Origin: an alpha proteobacterium SCGC AAA288-N07
Lineage (GTDB): Bacteria > Pseudomonadota > Alphaproteobacteria > Pelagibacterales > Pelagibacteraceae
Length of the DNA stretch: 50,973 nt
Direction: 5' to 3'
Assembly: GCA_000513055.1 (NCBI GenBank)
Contig: AZYB01000006.1
Location: 1 to 50,973, forward strand
Shown: in pieces, positions 42,896 to 50,973 of the stretch
Layout of the letters: every line of letters starts with the position of its first letter
How positions within the stretch are numbered: position 1 is the stretch's first letter
Translations under genes and position numbers: made by a program
Notes under the pieces: generated by a model
Seen by the model: only the letters and a program-made list of their open reading frames with translations
Databases searched by the model: none
Told to the model about the DNA's origin: nothing

Positions 42896-43357
42896 TTATT
42901 TTATTTCTTTTTTAGGTCTTAAAGAATGACCTGAAAGCCAACCTTCTGTCCCTTCGATATAGTGTTCTTTTTTCCATATTAGAGATTGGTGTTTTACCTC
43001 TTCAAGAATATATCGGCAAATTTTAAACGCTTCATCTCTATGCCCTGCCCCAACTGCAATAATAATGCTTATCTCACCAACGGGAACAAATCCTTTGGCA
43101 TGTTCTAAAAAAATTTTAGCATTTTTATCAAATTTATTAGTCGCCATTTCACATATAGAATTGAACGATTTTAAAACCATTTGATCGTGAGCATCGTAAG
43201 TAACTGCTGTTACTTTTTTTCCACTGTTTTCATTTCTTACCCTTCCAATAAAAACGGATTCTGCTCCGTTTGAATCTGCAGAAATAAACTCAACTGCTTT
43301 TTCTTTTAAGATTTTCTGATCTTTTGTATTAACAACTGCTGTATGGATATTCATCAA
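42896..43357 (-). CDS. moaE: Molybdopterin synthase catalytic subunit MoaE
   Basis: MoaE, with MoaD, inserts dithiolene sulfur into precursor Z. The 153-residue protein shows [54 protein letters not shown] and the catalytic-site WKKEHY. It overlaps the moaA stop by 4 bases. No moaD gene is visible in the window. Identity is secure. Confidence 0.92.
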   Translation of the reverse strand: MMNIHTAVVNTKDQKILKEKAVEFISADSNGAESVFIGRVRNENSGKKVTAVTYDAHDQMVLKSFNSICEMATNKFDKNAKIFLEHAKGFVPVGEISIIIAVGAGHRDEAFKICRYILEEVKHQSLIWKKEHYIEGTEGWLSGHSLRPKKEIK

Positions 43358-44343
43358 CCACCGGTAACGTTCATGTGGCGAGGAACATATATTTCTTCCT
43401 GTTCCCTATCAATTACAAAATCGTGACCTTTAGGTTTTCTAGAAATTGCTTCATATATGACTTTTTTTAAAAGATCATTATTTTCACTTTTTCTAAGAGG
43501 AGTTATTAAATCCGCTTTATCTTGTTGTCCTAAGCACATGTACATAATACCTGTACAAGTTACCCTTACACGGTTACATAATTCACAAAAATTATGAGTA
43601 TGTGGTGTAATAAAACCAATTTTTTGATCGGTTTCATGACAATGTACATATCTTGCAGGTCCCCCTGTTCTTAAAGGATCATCAGTAAGACTATATTTGG
43701 TTTGAATTAATTCTCTAACTTCGGTTAGTGGCATGTATTGGTCGGCACGTTTTATACCTATTTCGCCCATGGGCATTACTTCAATAAATGTTAGAGAAAA
43801 TTTATTTTCACCACACCAATTCACTAATTTTAAAATTTCATTATCATTAACACCTTTTAAGGCCACAGTATTAATTTTTATTTTTAGTCCTGTTTTTTTT
43901 GCAGCCATAATTCCATTAATAACTTTATCAAAGTCACCAATTCGAGTAATTTTTTTAAATTTATTTTTGTCTAAAGAATCTAACGAAATATTAACTCTTC
44001 TAACTCCATTATTTAATAAATCTTTTGCATAGCGATCTAGTTGAGAACCATTTGTTGTAAGCGTTAATTCTTCTAATCCGTGACCTATTTTTTTTCCAAG
44101 ATTACTAAATAATTTCATTATATTTTTTCGAACTAAAGGTTCACCTCCAGTAATCCTAAGTTTTTTTACACCGAGATCGATAAAGGTATTACAAAGTCTG
44201 TCCAGTTCTTCTAATGATAAAACATCTTTTTTAGGTAAAAATTCCATATCTTCAGACATGCAATAAGTGCATCTGAAGTCACAACGATCTGTAACTGAAA
44301 CTCTTACGTATGATATTTTTCTTTGAAATGGATCTATCAACAT
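43354..44343 (-). CDS. moaA: GTP 3',8-cyclase MoaA
   Basis: MoaA is the radical-SAM enzyme that rearranges GTP in the first step of molybdenum-cofactor synthesis. The 329-residue protein has the N-terminal cluster motif [26 protein letters not shown], the C-terminal cluster cysteines in [14 protein letters not shown] with a third in MCLG, and the C-terminal Gly-Gly (NVTGG) needed for activity. The start at 44343 gives the usual [20 protein letters not shown]. It overlaps moaE. Identity is secure. Confidence 0.96.
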   Translation of the reverse strand: MLIDPFQRKISYVRVSVTDRCDFRCTYCMSEDMEFLPKKDVLSLEELDRLCNTFIDLGVKKLRITGGEPLVRKNIMKLFSNLGKKIGHGLEELTLTTNGSQLDRYAKDLLNNGVRRVNISLDSLDKNKFKKITRIGDFDKVINGIMAAKKTGLKIKINTVALKGVNDNEILKLVNWCGENKFSLTFIEVMPMGEIGIKRADQYMPLTEVRELIQTKYSLTDDPLRTGGPARYVHCHETDQKIGFITPHTHNFCELCNRVRVTCTGIMYMCLGQQDKADLITPLRKSENNDLLKKVIYEAISRKPKGHDFVIDREQEEIYVPRHMNVTGG

Positions 44344-44420
44344 AAATAAATTAAATCACAAAAATTATGATTTGTTAATTACTTTATTATATTTAATGCT
44401 TCTCCGATTGTACAATTTTG

Positions 44421-44747
44421 CTACTTTTCAGAACTATGAGTGACATAATATGATACTGCATCAATCTCTTCCGAAGTTAACAAACCTTCCTCTCCAAATG
44501 CTGGCATTACTCCAAGCCCCTCGATTACAACACCTCTTACTTGTTCTTCTGAAGGTTTTAAACTATCTAAATCTGGACCTATATCGCCTGTTGACCCAGC
44601 AGCCTTTAGAACATGACAAGTACCACACATCGCTTTATTGTTGAAAACCTCCAACCCTAAAACCATCTTTTCAGAAACTGCTTTTAGATCTGTCATTAAG
44701 GAAAATGAAAACAATAATATAACAAAAGAAATTTTACAAATTCTCAT
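44421..44747 (-). CDS. Periplasmic c-type cytochrome (SorB-like)
   Basis: A 108-residue monohaem cytochrome c with a signal peptide (residues 1-22) and haem site CGTCH at 41-45; the likely axial Met is in GVMPAF near residue 82. It follows the sulfite-dehydrogenase-like molybdoenzyme by 52 bases on the same strand, so it is probably the electron acceptor subunit, as SorB is for SorA, passing electrons to the respiratory chain. The partner assignment is from context. Confidence 0.85.
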   Translation of the reverse strand: MRICKISFVILLFSFSLMTDLKAVSEKMVLGLEVFNNKAMCGTCHVLKAAGSTGDIGPDLDSLKPSEEQVRGVVIEGLGVMPAFGEEGLLTSEEIDAVSYYVTHSSEK

Positions 44748-44799
44748 TACAGAAAGTTATTTAAGTAAGAAAAATTTAATATCTTTAATGTTTAAATTT

Positions 44800-46023
44800 T
44801 TATACTACTTCAACGTTTACGCTATGATCTTTCCAACCGTTATGGGCGTAGCCTCTTCTATTTTCGTATCTTAGTTCTGGTTGAGTATTACCACCGGCAG
44901 TAGCCTTACTAGCAAGATTGTAACTTCCAAGTCCTAAGTTTGCTTCAAAGATAAACTGTCTCCATGCGTATTTCCCAAGATAGGGACCTACAAATTTTGC
45001 ATTTTTCCAGGTTTGTCCACCATCAATTGAAACTTTAACGTTTCCAACTTTTTTAGTTCCCCCTGTCGCCACGCCAGCAATTTGAACCTTACCAGATTTT
45101 ACCACTCCAGTTTCATCGGTAGGTCTAACAATCCATGATTTAACGGGCATTTCCCAACAAGTAGGATACTCTGGACCCTTTTTTCCAATTGGTGAAATTC
45201 TGTAACTTGTTTTCATGTATTTCACATCTGACTCTGTTTCAGTAAAAGCTAATTTACCTAAATGTTTTACATTATTAATACCAAAATATCCTGGCGGAAT
45301 AGATCTTAGTGGACCTCCATGAGCATTTGGAAGAGGCACACCATTCATCTCCCAAGCTAAAATTGCTTCTTTATAAACCTTAAGCGGAACTGATCTCTCG
45401 ACCGTTGCTTTTTTTGGATCCAAATCTTTTGGTGCATCAACTCCTGTACAAGTCATATATTTTGCACCCTTTGAGATTCCTCCACATGCAGAAACTATCT
45501 TTTTAACTGGGACACCTGTCCATAAAATACACGCAGCAGCACCTGTCCTCCATTGCGATCCTTTTGGTCCATGTTCAAAAAAACCTCTTCCGTTACCTGA
45601 GCATTGTAGCACTGTTGCGATAGTTGTTTGGCCAAGTTTTCTCAACTGAGCCAAAGTAAATGTTTTTGGCTGTTTAACTCCTTCCACAGACAATTTCCAT
45701 TTATTTCTATCTCCAATTTGTGCGTCGGTCATAGTCGGCATATTATTTCTAATATAAATATTTCTCATTGGAGTAATTATACTTTCGCCAATTGCACTTC
45801 TGTGTGCCTCAATACCTTTCTTAGAATGAACAATTAGAGCATCCCTATTTTTCCATTTAATAAAATCTGGCAAACCTTTTGAACCTGAATCTTTATGATT
45901 AGCTTTTGCAATTGATATCGGTAGTACCGATGTTGCGGCAGCTACCCCGGCTAAAGTAACCGAACCTGTTAAAAAATTCCTTTTACTAGTATCAATTTTT
46001 TTTATAATTCTCTTTTTCATCAA
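44800..46023 (-). CDS. Sulfite dehydrogenase-like molybdoenzyme (SorA/SoxC family)
   Basis: A 407-residue periplasmic enzyme of the sulfite oxidase family. The molybdenum-ligand Cys is at 141 (VLQCSGNGRGFFE). Other family motifs are HGGPLRSIPPGYFGINNVKHL, DVKYMKTSYRISP and the dimerisation domain with VSIDGGQTWKNAKF. The N-terminus has a Tat-like signal with SKRNFLTG, a Lys-Arg variant of the twin-arginine pair. Sulfite to sulfate with a cytochrome c acceptor is likely; SoxC-type sulfane dehydrogenase is the main alternative, but no other sox gene is seen. Cofactor genes lie on both sides. Confidence 0.85.
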   Translation of the reverse strand: MMKKRIIKKIDTSKRNFLTGSVTLAGVAAATSVLPISIAKANHKDSGSKGLPDFIKWKNRDALIVHSKKGIEAHRSAIGESIITPMRNIYIRNNMPTMTDAQIGDRNKWKLSVEGVKQPKTFTLAQLRKLGQTTIATVLQCSGNGRGFFEHGPKGSQWRTGAAACILWTGVPVKKIVSACGGISKGAKYMTCTGVDAPKDLDPKKATVERSVPLKVYKEAILAWEMNGVPLPNAHGGPLRSIPPGYFGINNVKHLGKLAFTETESDVKYMKTSYRISPIGKKGPEYPTCWEMPVKSWIVRPTDETGVVKSGKVQIAGVATGGTKKVGNVKVSIDGGQTWKNAKFVGPYLGKYAWRQFIFEANLGLGSYNLASKATAGGNTQPELRYENRRGYAHNGWKDHSVNVEVV

Positions 46024-46181
46024 TTTCTCCTTTTAGCCTCTAAATGTAAGTTTATTATAAATAATTAAGTATTAATTTCAACAAAACAAAAGCTTATTAT
46101 ATATAAACTTTCACTTTCTAATTGAAAAACAAAGCTCTTAAATAATTAGAGCGAAATAGAAAAAACATTTATATAAAGATA

Positions 46182-46403
46182 ATGGTAGCAACAACTGCAG
46201 ATAAAAAGAAATACAAATTTACACACGAACAAGTAGATAAAACTGTAGACTCTCCATGTATCCAAGTTTGCACGTATGATGAAGAAGAAGAATTTTGTAT
46301 TGGATGTTATAGAACTAAAAAAGAATTACAAGATTGGTGGATTATGACTAGAGAACAAAAGCTAGAAGCATTAAAAAAACTTGAGGACGGTTATGATGAT
46401 TAA
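46182..46403 (+). CDS. DUF1289 small Cys-rich protein
   Basis: A 73-residue protein with the DUF1289 Cys pattern: SPCIQVCTYDEEEEFCIGCYRT, four cysteines probably binding a metal or Fe-S cluster, followed by WWIMTREQKLEALKKLE. The role is unknown. It stands alone on the plus strand between the molybdoenzyme and moeA; no operon partner is adjacent. Confidence 0.82.
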   Translation: MVATTADKKKYKFTHEQVDKTVDSPCIQVCTYDEEEEFCIGCYRTKKELQDWWIMTREQKLEALKKLEDGYDD

Positions 46404-46481
46404 CGACAACTGGTACGGCATTTGATTGTTAACCAACGACCCCGAAACCAGAGGTAAAACTGAGATAAAAATTTATCCCTT

Positions 46482-47729
46482 TCAGCTACTAGGAATTAAA
46501 GGTACCCATTCAATAATATCTCCTGATTTAAATTGTTCTTTGCCACCAGGAAAAATACCCCAACAGTTTGCCTTTACAAACGACTCGACTCTATGAGACT
46601 GCTGCCCTTGCAACACCTGCAATTCTCCCAACCCTTTGGCATTAACATTTATTAAACATCTCGCAAAATGAGTAAAGTTCTTTGGTTTTGAATATTTGTT
46701 AATTAGTTGGGCCTTAAATTTTTTTTCTTTTAACATTCCTAAACTATTACGTAGCAATGGATAAATAAAAAAACGAAATCCCGCTGCACACGAAATAGGA
46801 TTTCCTGGCAGTCCAAAAAATAATTTTTCTTTTCTCTTAAATTTAGACAACATTATGGGTCGACCAGGTTTTATAGAAACACCTTTAAAATACGTTTTAA
46901 AACTGGGTTCTTTTATTAATTCTGGAATAAAGTCAAATTTACCTGCAGATATTGCGCCCGAAGTTACAATTATATCAATATCTGATTTAAGTGATTTTTT
47001 AAGTTTTTCTTTAAGCTTACTTTGTTCGCTGTCTTTTATAACTCCACCGTCAATTATTTGGTAATGCAAACTTTTTCCAAATGATGTGATATAATGATTA
47101 TTTGAATTACGAACTTGCCAATTCGATATATTTTTCTTTTTATAATCTACAATTTCATCGCCAGTTCCAAAAAAAATTATTTTAGGCTTTTTTTTTACAT
47201 ACAAGTACCTAATTCCAAGAGTAGTAAGAGCCATAATATGTTTTGGTTGAATTAACTCACCTTTTTTTACTACTACATCTTTTAAATTATAATCTTCTCC
47301 AGCAAATCGAATAAATGAAAATTTTTTTACTTCATGATCTACAACAATATGAGTTGGTTTTTTTTCAGATGGATAATATTTTATCTTTTCAACTGGTATG
47401 ATAGAATCAAAAGGTTTGGAAACTATGCCTCCTGTCATAATTTCTACAGAAGAATTTTTTTGATAATTTTTTATTTTTGGATTATCTCCAGCGCCAATAG
47501 TTTTTAAAATCTTAAATTTTTTAACCCTTTTTTTTGATAAGTCTTTGGTTTCTTTGGCCAAAACTGCAAAACCGTCGAATGCTGTGTTATTAGCTAATGG
47601 ATTTATCGAAGGTGATAAAATGTTTTTTGCACAAACTCTATTTAAAGAATCTGGTATAGAAATTTTTTCATTAGGAAAATTTAAAGAAACTTTATTAATT
47701 AGTTTTATAGCCTGTTGATAGTTGATCAT
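46482..47729 (-). CDS. moeA: Molybdopterin molybdenumtransferase MoeA
   Basis: MoeA inserts molybdate (or tungstate) into adenylylated molybdopterin. The 415-residue protein has the N-terminal NPLANNTAFDGFAVLA, EIMTGGIVSKPFDSIIPVE, GTGDEIVD, SNNHYITS, TSGAISAGKFDFIPEL and FGLPGNPISCAAGFRFF. The last of these is the region duplicated in inverted form at the window end. It follows moaC by 1 base. Identity is secure. Confidence 0.94.
   Translation of the reverse strand: MINYQQAIKLINKVSLNFPNEKISIPDSLNRVCAKNILSPSINPLANNTAFDGFAVLAKETKDLSKKRVKKFKILKTIGAGDNPKIKNYQKNSSVEIMTGGIVSKPFDSIIPVEKIKYYPSEKKPTHIVVDHEVKKFSFIRFAGEDYNLKDVVVKKGELIQPKHIMALTTLGIRYLYVKKKPKIIFFGTGDEIVDYKKKNISNWQVRNSNNHYITSFGKSLHYQIIDGGVIKDSEQSKLKEKLKKSLKSDIDIIVTSGAISAGKFDFIPELIKEPSFKTYFKGVSIKPGRPIMLSKFKRKEKLFFGLPGNPISCAAGFRFFIYPLLRNSLGMLKEKKFKAQLINKYSKPKNFTHFARCLINVNAKGLGELQVLQGQQSHRVESFVKANCWGIFPGGKEQFKSGDIIEWVPLIPSS
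46741..46835 (-). repeat. Internal partner of the 95-bp inverted duplicate at 50879-50973
   Basis: This part of moeA is identical in reverse complement to the final 95 bases of the window. The moeA gene is intact across it, so this copy is the genuine one. Confidence 0.95.
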
Positions 47730-47730
47730 T

Positions 47731-48267
47731 TTAAATATTTAAAGCGTTTTTTATTTTTTTAGGTATTCCATCAGGATTAATCCATAATCCCTTTTTACCT
47801 CCAGATTTAACAAGCAATTTTGTATTGGTAATTTTTAAATTTGGTTCTACAATTTTTGAAAGATCATAAATAGCTAGAAGAGCTGAGTTCACCCCAGATA
47901 AAGCTTCCATTTCAACGCCTGTTTTAGAATTTGCAGAAACTAAACAATAAACAATGATTGAGTGCTTTGATTCATCAATTTCCGTATGAATAGAAATATG
48001 ATCCAAAGGCAAAGGGTGGCAAAGAGGTATTAGCTCACTTGTTTTTTTGACTCCATTAATTCCAGAAATTTCCGCAATAGCAAGTGGATCACCCTTGGGC
48101 ATTTTCTTATTTTTAATCATTTCTATTACTTCTGAACTTAAAATTATTTCCCCAACAGCAAGGGCTTTACGATGGGTAATCTCTTTACTGCTAACATCCA
48201 CCATTTTGTAACTTGTAGATGAAAATATTTTATTTAACGAATTTTCTAAGTTATTATTTTTGTTCAT
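47731..48267 (-). CDS. moaC: Cyclic pyranopterin monophosphate synthase MoaC
   Basis: MoaC completes the formation of cyclic pyranopterin monophosphate after MoaA. The 178-residue protein has MVDVSSKEITHRKALAVGEI, KGDPLAIAEISGINGVKKT, LIPLCHPLPLDHI and TGVEMEALSGVNSALLAIYD, which include the catalytic Lys and Glu-Met region. It overlaps mobA by 14 bases and is followed by moeA after 1 base. Identity is secure. Confidence 0.95.
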   Translation of the reverse strand: MNKNNNLENSLNKIFSSTSYKMVDVSSKEITHRKALAVGEIILSSEVIEMIKNKKMPKGDPLAIAEISGINGVKKTSELIPLCHPLPLDHISIHTEIDESKHSIIVYCLVSANSKTGVEMEALSGVNSALLAIYDLSKIVEPNLKITNTKLLVKSGGKKGLWINPDGIPKKIKNALNI

Positions 48268-48883
48268 TTTTGATCTTTGTGCTTAATTTTTTTGCAAATT
48301 CTAAATCTTCTTTTGTATTAATGTTAAAAAAAGGATCATAATCTTTAAATTTGAATTCCAAATTTTTTATCTTGTTTTTTTCCGTCCAGTCTTGAACTTT
48401 TCTAACTTTTTTGTTAATTAAATCGTCTTTAAGTTTGTCATAAAGATCTAAAGACCACAAACCAAAAATGTTATGTTTACGTCCATGAGAGCTCGCACAA
48501 AGTATTAAAGATTCTTTTTTCTCAGACTCATGAATAAAATTTTTAATAATACTTTCTGGAAAAAAAGGTGTGTCGCATGGAAAAGTGGCAATCCAAGAAC
48601 ATTTGGTTAAATTTTCTTTTGCCCATTTCATTGCTGTAAGAATACCAACTAGTGGACCGAGTTGACCTTCAATACAATCCTTAACTGTTATTAAATTATT
48701 TTTAGAGAAATATTCATTATCTTGATTAGTTATTATAATTACTTCTTTTAAATATTTTTTTACTTTATCTATTGTGTGTTCAATAAGTTTTTTATTATTC
48801 ATCTCTAGAAAGAGTTTATCTTTTCCCATCCTTTTTGATTGTCCCCCAGCGAGAATAGCTCCGAGTATATTGTGTTCGGTCAT
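48254..48883 (-). CDS. mobA: Molybdenum cofactor guanylyltransferase MobA
   Basis: MobA adds GMP to the molybdenum cofactor to make the guanine-dinucleotide form used by DMSO-reductase-family enzymes such as formate dehydrogenase. The ATG at 48883 gives MTEHNILGAILAGGQSKRMG with the nucleotide-binding loop; an upstream ATG at 48913 adds only hydrophobic codons. Other motifs are GQLGPLVGILTAM and ATFPCDTPFFP. It is divergent from the formate dehydrogenase block across about 42 bases. Need for the MGD form fits the fdhD operon next door. Confidence 0.92.
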   Translation of the reverse strand: MTEHNILGAILAGGQSKRMGKDKLFLEMNNKKLIEHTIDKVKKYLKEVIIITNQDNEYFSKNNLITVKDCIEGQLGPLVGILTAMKWAKENLTKCSWIATFPCDTPFFPESIIKNFIHESEKKESLILCASSHGRKHNIFGLWSLDLYDKLKDDLINKKVRKVQDWTEKNKIKNLEFKFKDYDPFFNINTKEDLEFAKKLSTKIKNEQK

Positions 48884-48925
48884 GAAACAAATTATAAATG
48901 TTAAGGAAAACACAATAAAGTTTAA

Positions 48926-49336
48926 ATGATAGACAAAGAAATCATTAAAATAGCTTCAAATACTGAAAATCATGGGGTGCTTGATAATCACACTCATTTT
49001 TCAAAGTTAAAAAACCCTATATGCGGTGATGAAATGAAAATTTACTTAATTGTCAAAAACAACAGTATTGAAAATTTTAAATATGAATGTGAATCCTGTA
49101 TATACTGCCAAGCCTCTGTAAGTTTGTTGTCCAGAAAAGCTAAAAATAAATCAATTGAAAAATTAATAAATTTTGTGGAACATGCAAAAAATTGTTTTGA
49201 AAAAAATAAAAATTCTTTTGATAAAGGGTGGAAAGAATTTGATAAGATAATGACTAAAAAAAATATTTCGAGAAAAGAATGTTTATTATTGCCTCTTAAT
49301 ACAACTCTTAATGCATTAAATAAAAAAACTTTATGA
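48926..49336 (+). CDS. NifU/IscU-like Fe-S scaffold domain protein
   Basis: A 136-residue protein resembling the NifU N-terminal scaffold: LKNPICGDEMKIYLIVKNNSIENFKYECESCIYCQASVSLLS, with Cys residues in the NP-x-CGD and C-x-x-C positions. It begins a rightward block with an HPP protein, fdhD and a NuoE-like gene, overlapping the HPP gene by 4 bases. A role in supplying Fe-S clusters to formate dehydrogenase is inferred from position. Confidence 0.72.
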   Translation: MIDKEIIKIASNTENHGVLDNHTHFSKLKNPICGDEMKIYLIVKNNSIENFKYECESCIYCQASVSLLSRKAKNKSIEKLINFVEHAKNCFEKNKNSFDKGWKEFDKIMTKKNISRKECLLLPLNTTLNALNKKTL

Positions 49337-49842
49337 AGTTTAAAAAAATAATTTGTTGGCCTCCATTATTGGGAGGTATTGGCGCAGGTGTCACTATTGG
49401 AATTCTTACATATATAACTTTCCAGTCTATTCTAGCTGATACCAACTATGGTCTTTGGCTTGCCGCATCTTTTGGTTCATCTGTTGTTGTTGTTTTTGGA
49501 TATCCTGAAAATGAATTCGCTCAACCAAAAAACGTGTTACTGGGTCACCTTTTATGTACTTTGGTTGGAATTATATTTGTAACTTTATTTAATATTACTC
49601 AAGATAGATCGATTTTCTATTTAGCAATTGGATTAGCGGTAGGTATTTCCGTGATGCTTATGATGGCATTTAAAATTACCCATCCGCCAGCTGGTGGTAA
49701 TACAATTGTGGTAATGTTAACACAAAATTCTTTTCAATTTTTAATATTTCCAATAATGGTAGGTGCAATGACAATTATAATTGGTGGAATAATTTATAAT
49801 CGTTTTATTTTGAGAAAAAATTATCCTCTGAAGTGGCTATAG
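49333..49842 (+). CDS. HPP-family membrane protein
   Basis: A 169-residue protein with four or five helices and the family signature KITHPPAGGNTIVVML (His-Pro-Pro near residues 118-120). HPP proteins have been linked with nitrite or other small-anion transport, mostly in plants and cyanobacteria. Inside a formate dehydrogenase block, formate or molybdate movement is conceivable but unproven. It overlaps the NifU-like gene and is 1 base before fdhD. Confidence 0.85.
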   Translation: MKFKKIICWPPLLGGIGAGVTIGILTYITFQSILADTNYGLWLAASFGSSVVVVFGYPENEFAQPKNVLLGHLLCTLVGIIFVTLFNITQDRSIFYLAIGLAVGISVMLMMAFKITHPPAGGNTIVVMLTQNSFQFLIFPIMVGAMTIIIGGIIYNRFILRKNYPLKWL

Positions 49843-49843
49843 C

Positions 49844-50680
49844 ATGAACTCAAAATACAAAACTATTAAATACAAACAAAATAAACCTTTGGATATAGAA
49901 GATTTAGTATCAATTGAAGAACCTCTTGAAATGGTTGTGCGTTATAAAAAAAAAAACGAATGGATTGATAATTCTATTTCAATAACAATGAGGACACCAA
50001 AAAATGACGAAGATTTAATTGTCGGTTTATTATTCTGTGAAGGAATAGTCCAAAAAAATTCAGAAATAGAAAAAGTTGAATTTTTAGGGGACAAAGTTGG
50101 AAAATTTGATTTACAAAATAAAATTCGAGTTACTTTAAATAGTGGTGAAAATCTTGACCTTAAACATCTAAGAAGAAACTTTTTAACAAACTCCAGTTGT
50201 GGAGTATGTGGAAAAACATCAATGGACTCTTTAGAAATTATTTGTAAGACAAAAATAAATAAAGATGTTCCGAAGATTAAAAATTCATTAATAACAGAAA
50301 TTCCTGATCTTTTAAGACAAAGTCAATCTGAATTTTCAAAAACTGGTGGAATACATGCCAGCGCATTATTTAACAAAGAGGGTAAACCATTAGTAATCAA
50401 AGAAGATGTTGGCCGCCATAATGCTTTGGATAAAGTTATTGGTCACAGCTTTAAAAATTCTCTATTTGATACAAAAAATCAATTCATAGCTTGTTCAGGA
50501 CGATTAAGTTTTGAATTAGTTCAAAAAACTCTTATGGCTAACATTGGACTTTTAATGGGAGTGGGTGCGCCAACAAGTCTTGCGATAGATCTGGCAAAAC
50601 GTTTTGATATGACATTAATTGGTTTTGTAAAAACTGATAGCTTTAATATATATTGTGGTGAAAATCGTATTTTAAAATAA
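49844..50680 (+). CDS. fdhD: Formate dehydrogenase accessory sulfurtransferase FdhD
   Basis: FdhD passes sulfur from a cysteine desulfurase to the molybdenum cofactor before insertion into formate dehydrogenase. The 278-residue protein shows EEPLEMVVRY, NDEDLIVGLLFCEGI, the SSCGVCGKTS motif with the active Cys pair (about residues 122-125), TGGIHASALF, KEDVGRHNALDKVIG and GAPTSLAIDLAKRFDMTLIGF. It is followed 7 bases later by a NuoE-like gene. Identity is secure. Confidence 0.95.
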   Translation: MNSKYKTIKYKQNKPLDIEDLVSIEEPLEMVVRYKKKNEWIDNSISITMRTPKNDEDLIVGLLFCEGIVQKNSEIEKVEFLGDKVGKFDLQNKIRVTLNSGENLDLKHLRRNFLTNSSCGVCGKTSMDSLEIICKTKINKDVPKIKNSLITEIPDLLRQSQSEFSKTGGIHASALFNKEGKPLVIKEDVGRHNALDKVIGHSFKNSLFDTKNQFIACSGRLSFELVQKTLMANIGLLMGVGAPTSLAIDLAKRFDMTLIGFVKTDSFNIYCGENRILK

Positions 50681-50687
50681 ATTTATT

Positions 50688-50973
50688 ATGTCAAGAAATA
50701 TAAGCAAACTTTCAGGAAGAAAAGGTCTTAAAGATAATCTTTTTAAAAGAATGATTAGCACCACAAAAAAATCTGATAATGGAAAACAAATCAAACAATT
50801 GGCCGAAGAATATCATGTGGGAATGTCAACTATCCATGGAGCTGAAAGTTTTTATGAATTTTTAAGGCCAGAACATAAAGAAAAGAAAAATTATTTTTTG
50901 GACTGCCAGGAAATCCTATTTCGTGTGCAGCGGGATTTCGTTTTTTTATTTATCCATTGCTACGTAATAGTTT
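50688..50973 (+). CDS. NuoE/FdsG-like N-terminus of an NAD-linked formate dehydrogenase subunit (partial)
   Basis: From ATG 50688 the frame reads MSRNISKLSGRKGLKDNLFK, then LAEEYHVGMSTIHGAESFYEFLRPEHKEK, like the helical N-domain of NuoE/FdsG 24-kDa-type subunits (VGMSTIHGAESFYEFL matches the family's helix before the 2Fe-2S domain). It may be a fused NuoE-NuoF protein. The true sequence probably ends at about 50878; after this the bases are an inverted copy of moeA and the translation is meaningless. It lies 7 bases after fdhD, which supports an FDH operon. Confidence 0.6.
   Translation, partial: MSRNISKLSGRKGLKDNLFKRMISTTKKSDNGKQIKQLAEEYHVGMSTIHGAESFYEFLRPEHKEKKNYFLDCQEILFRVQRDFVFLFIHCYVIV
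50879..50973 (+). repeat. 95-bp inverted duplicate of moeA interior at window end
   Basis: Bases 50879-50973 equal the reverse complement of 46741-46835. The join falls in an A-rich stretch (agaaaagaaaaa) shared by both partners, a microhomology typical of inverted amplification chimeras. It interrupts the NuoE-like gene. Confidence 0.95.

Noticed and set aside
46404-46481. Possible dispersed RNA motif shared with 32255-32300
   Set aside because: Both places have GGCATT, AACCAA and GAAAC-GAGG words in the same order, but the gaps differ and no consistent pairing could be drawn by eye.

Overview
The window is a very A+T-rich stretch of an alphaproteobacterial chromosome, most likely from the SAR11 group (Pelagibacterales). 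The clues are extreme A/T content, very short intergenic gaps, an alphaproteobacterial gene order (lptF-lptG-lptD-surA-pdxA-ksgA; rpsF-rpsR-rplI-dnaB), and a betaine-homocysteine methyltransferase gene preceded by tandem SAM-II/SAM-V-like aptamers, an arrangement known from marine bacteria including Pelagibacter. I saw no rRNA, tRNA, CRISPR array, transposase or integrase.

Layout. 1-11.1 kb: outer-membrane assembly genes (surA, lptD, lptG, lptF), ksgA, pdxA, then pepA, ndk and a DUF2066 gene, bounded by two pieces of one gmk gene. 11.3-19.8 kb: acpP, fabG and fabD, divergent from rpsF-rpsR-rplI-dnaB, an RND exporter, cvpA and an HD-domain protein resembling PhnZ. 19.8-24.5 kb: a sulfur block (two YeeE/YedE half-transporters, cysE, a rhodanese, cysK, bhmT with its riboswitch leader). 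24.5-30.9 kb: a YyaL/DUF255 protein, gshA, gshB and two transporters. 30.9-40.75 kb: a modular island. 40.75-51 kb: creatinase, a transporter, molybdenum-cofactor genes (moaE, moaA, moeA, moaC, mobA), a sulfite-dehydrogenase-like molybdoenzyme with its cytochrome c, and the start of a formate dehydrogenase operon (NifU-like, HPP, fdhD, NuoE-like). The cofactor genes plausibly serve both molybdoenzymes.

The most unusual region is the island. A small 75-codon gene of unknown function (intact at 40523-40750) has its first ~20 codons repeated at 30909, 34272 and 39051, each copy cut at the same base. Between the copies lie three cargo modules of 3.4, 4.8 and 1.5 kb: a sugar dehydrogenase, a GNAT and a polysaccharide lyase; a type IIG-like restriction-modification pair; and two small exported proteins. 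Each module has paired 8-bp boxes with an 11-bp period near both ends. The box sequence is identical at the two ends of one module but differs between modules (CTCGAAAC, CTCGACAC, CTTGAAAC). If each module is joined end to end, these boxes flank a common core, as in a phage-type attP site. I infer serial site-specific integration of recombinase-less islets that rebuild the 5' end of the target gene. Module 1 also holds five copies of a 34-bp signal-peptide start sequence.

Assembly cautions. The first 95 bases are an inverted copy of 10969-11063 (inside gmk), and the last 95 bases are an inverted copy of 46741-46835 (inside moeA). These look like inverted amplification chimeras or assembly-graph ends, so 1-10968 is probably inverted relative to the rest. 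Four genes (pdxA twice, lptD, the DUF2066 gene, yyaL) are broken by an apparent one-base excess in A or T runs.
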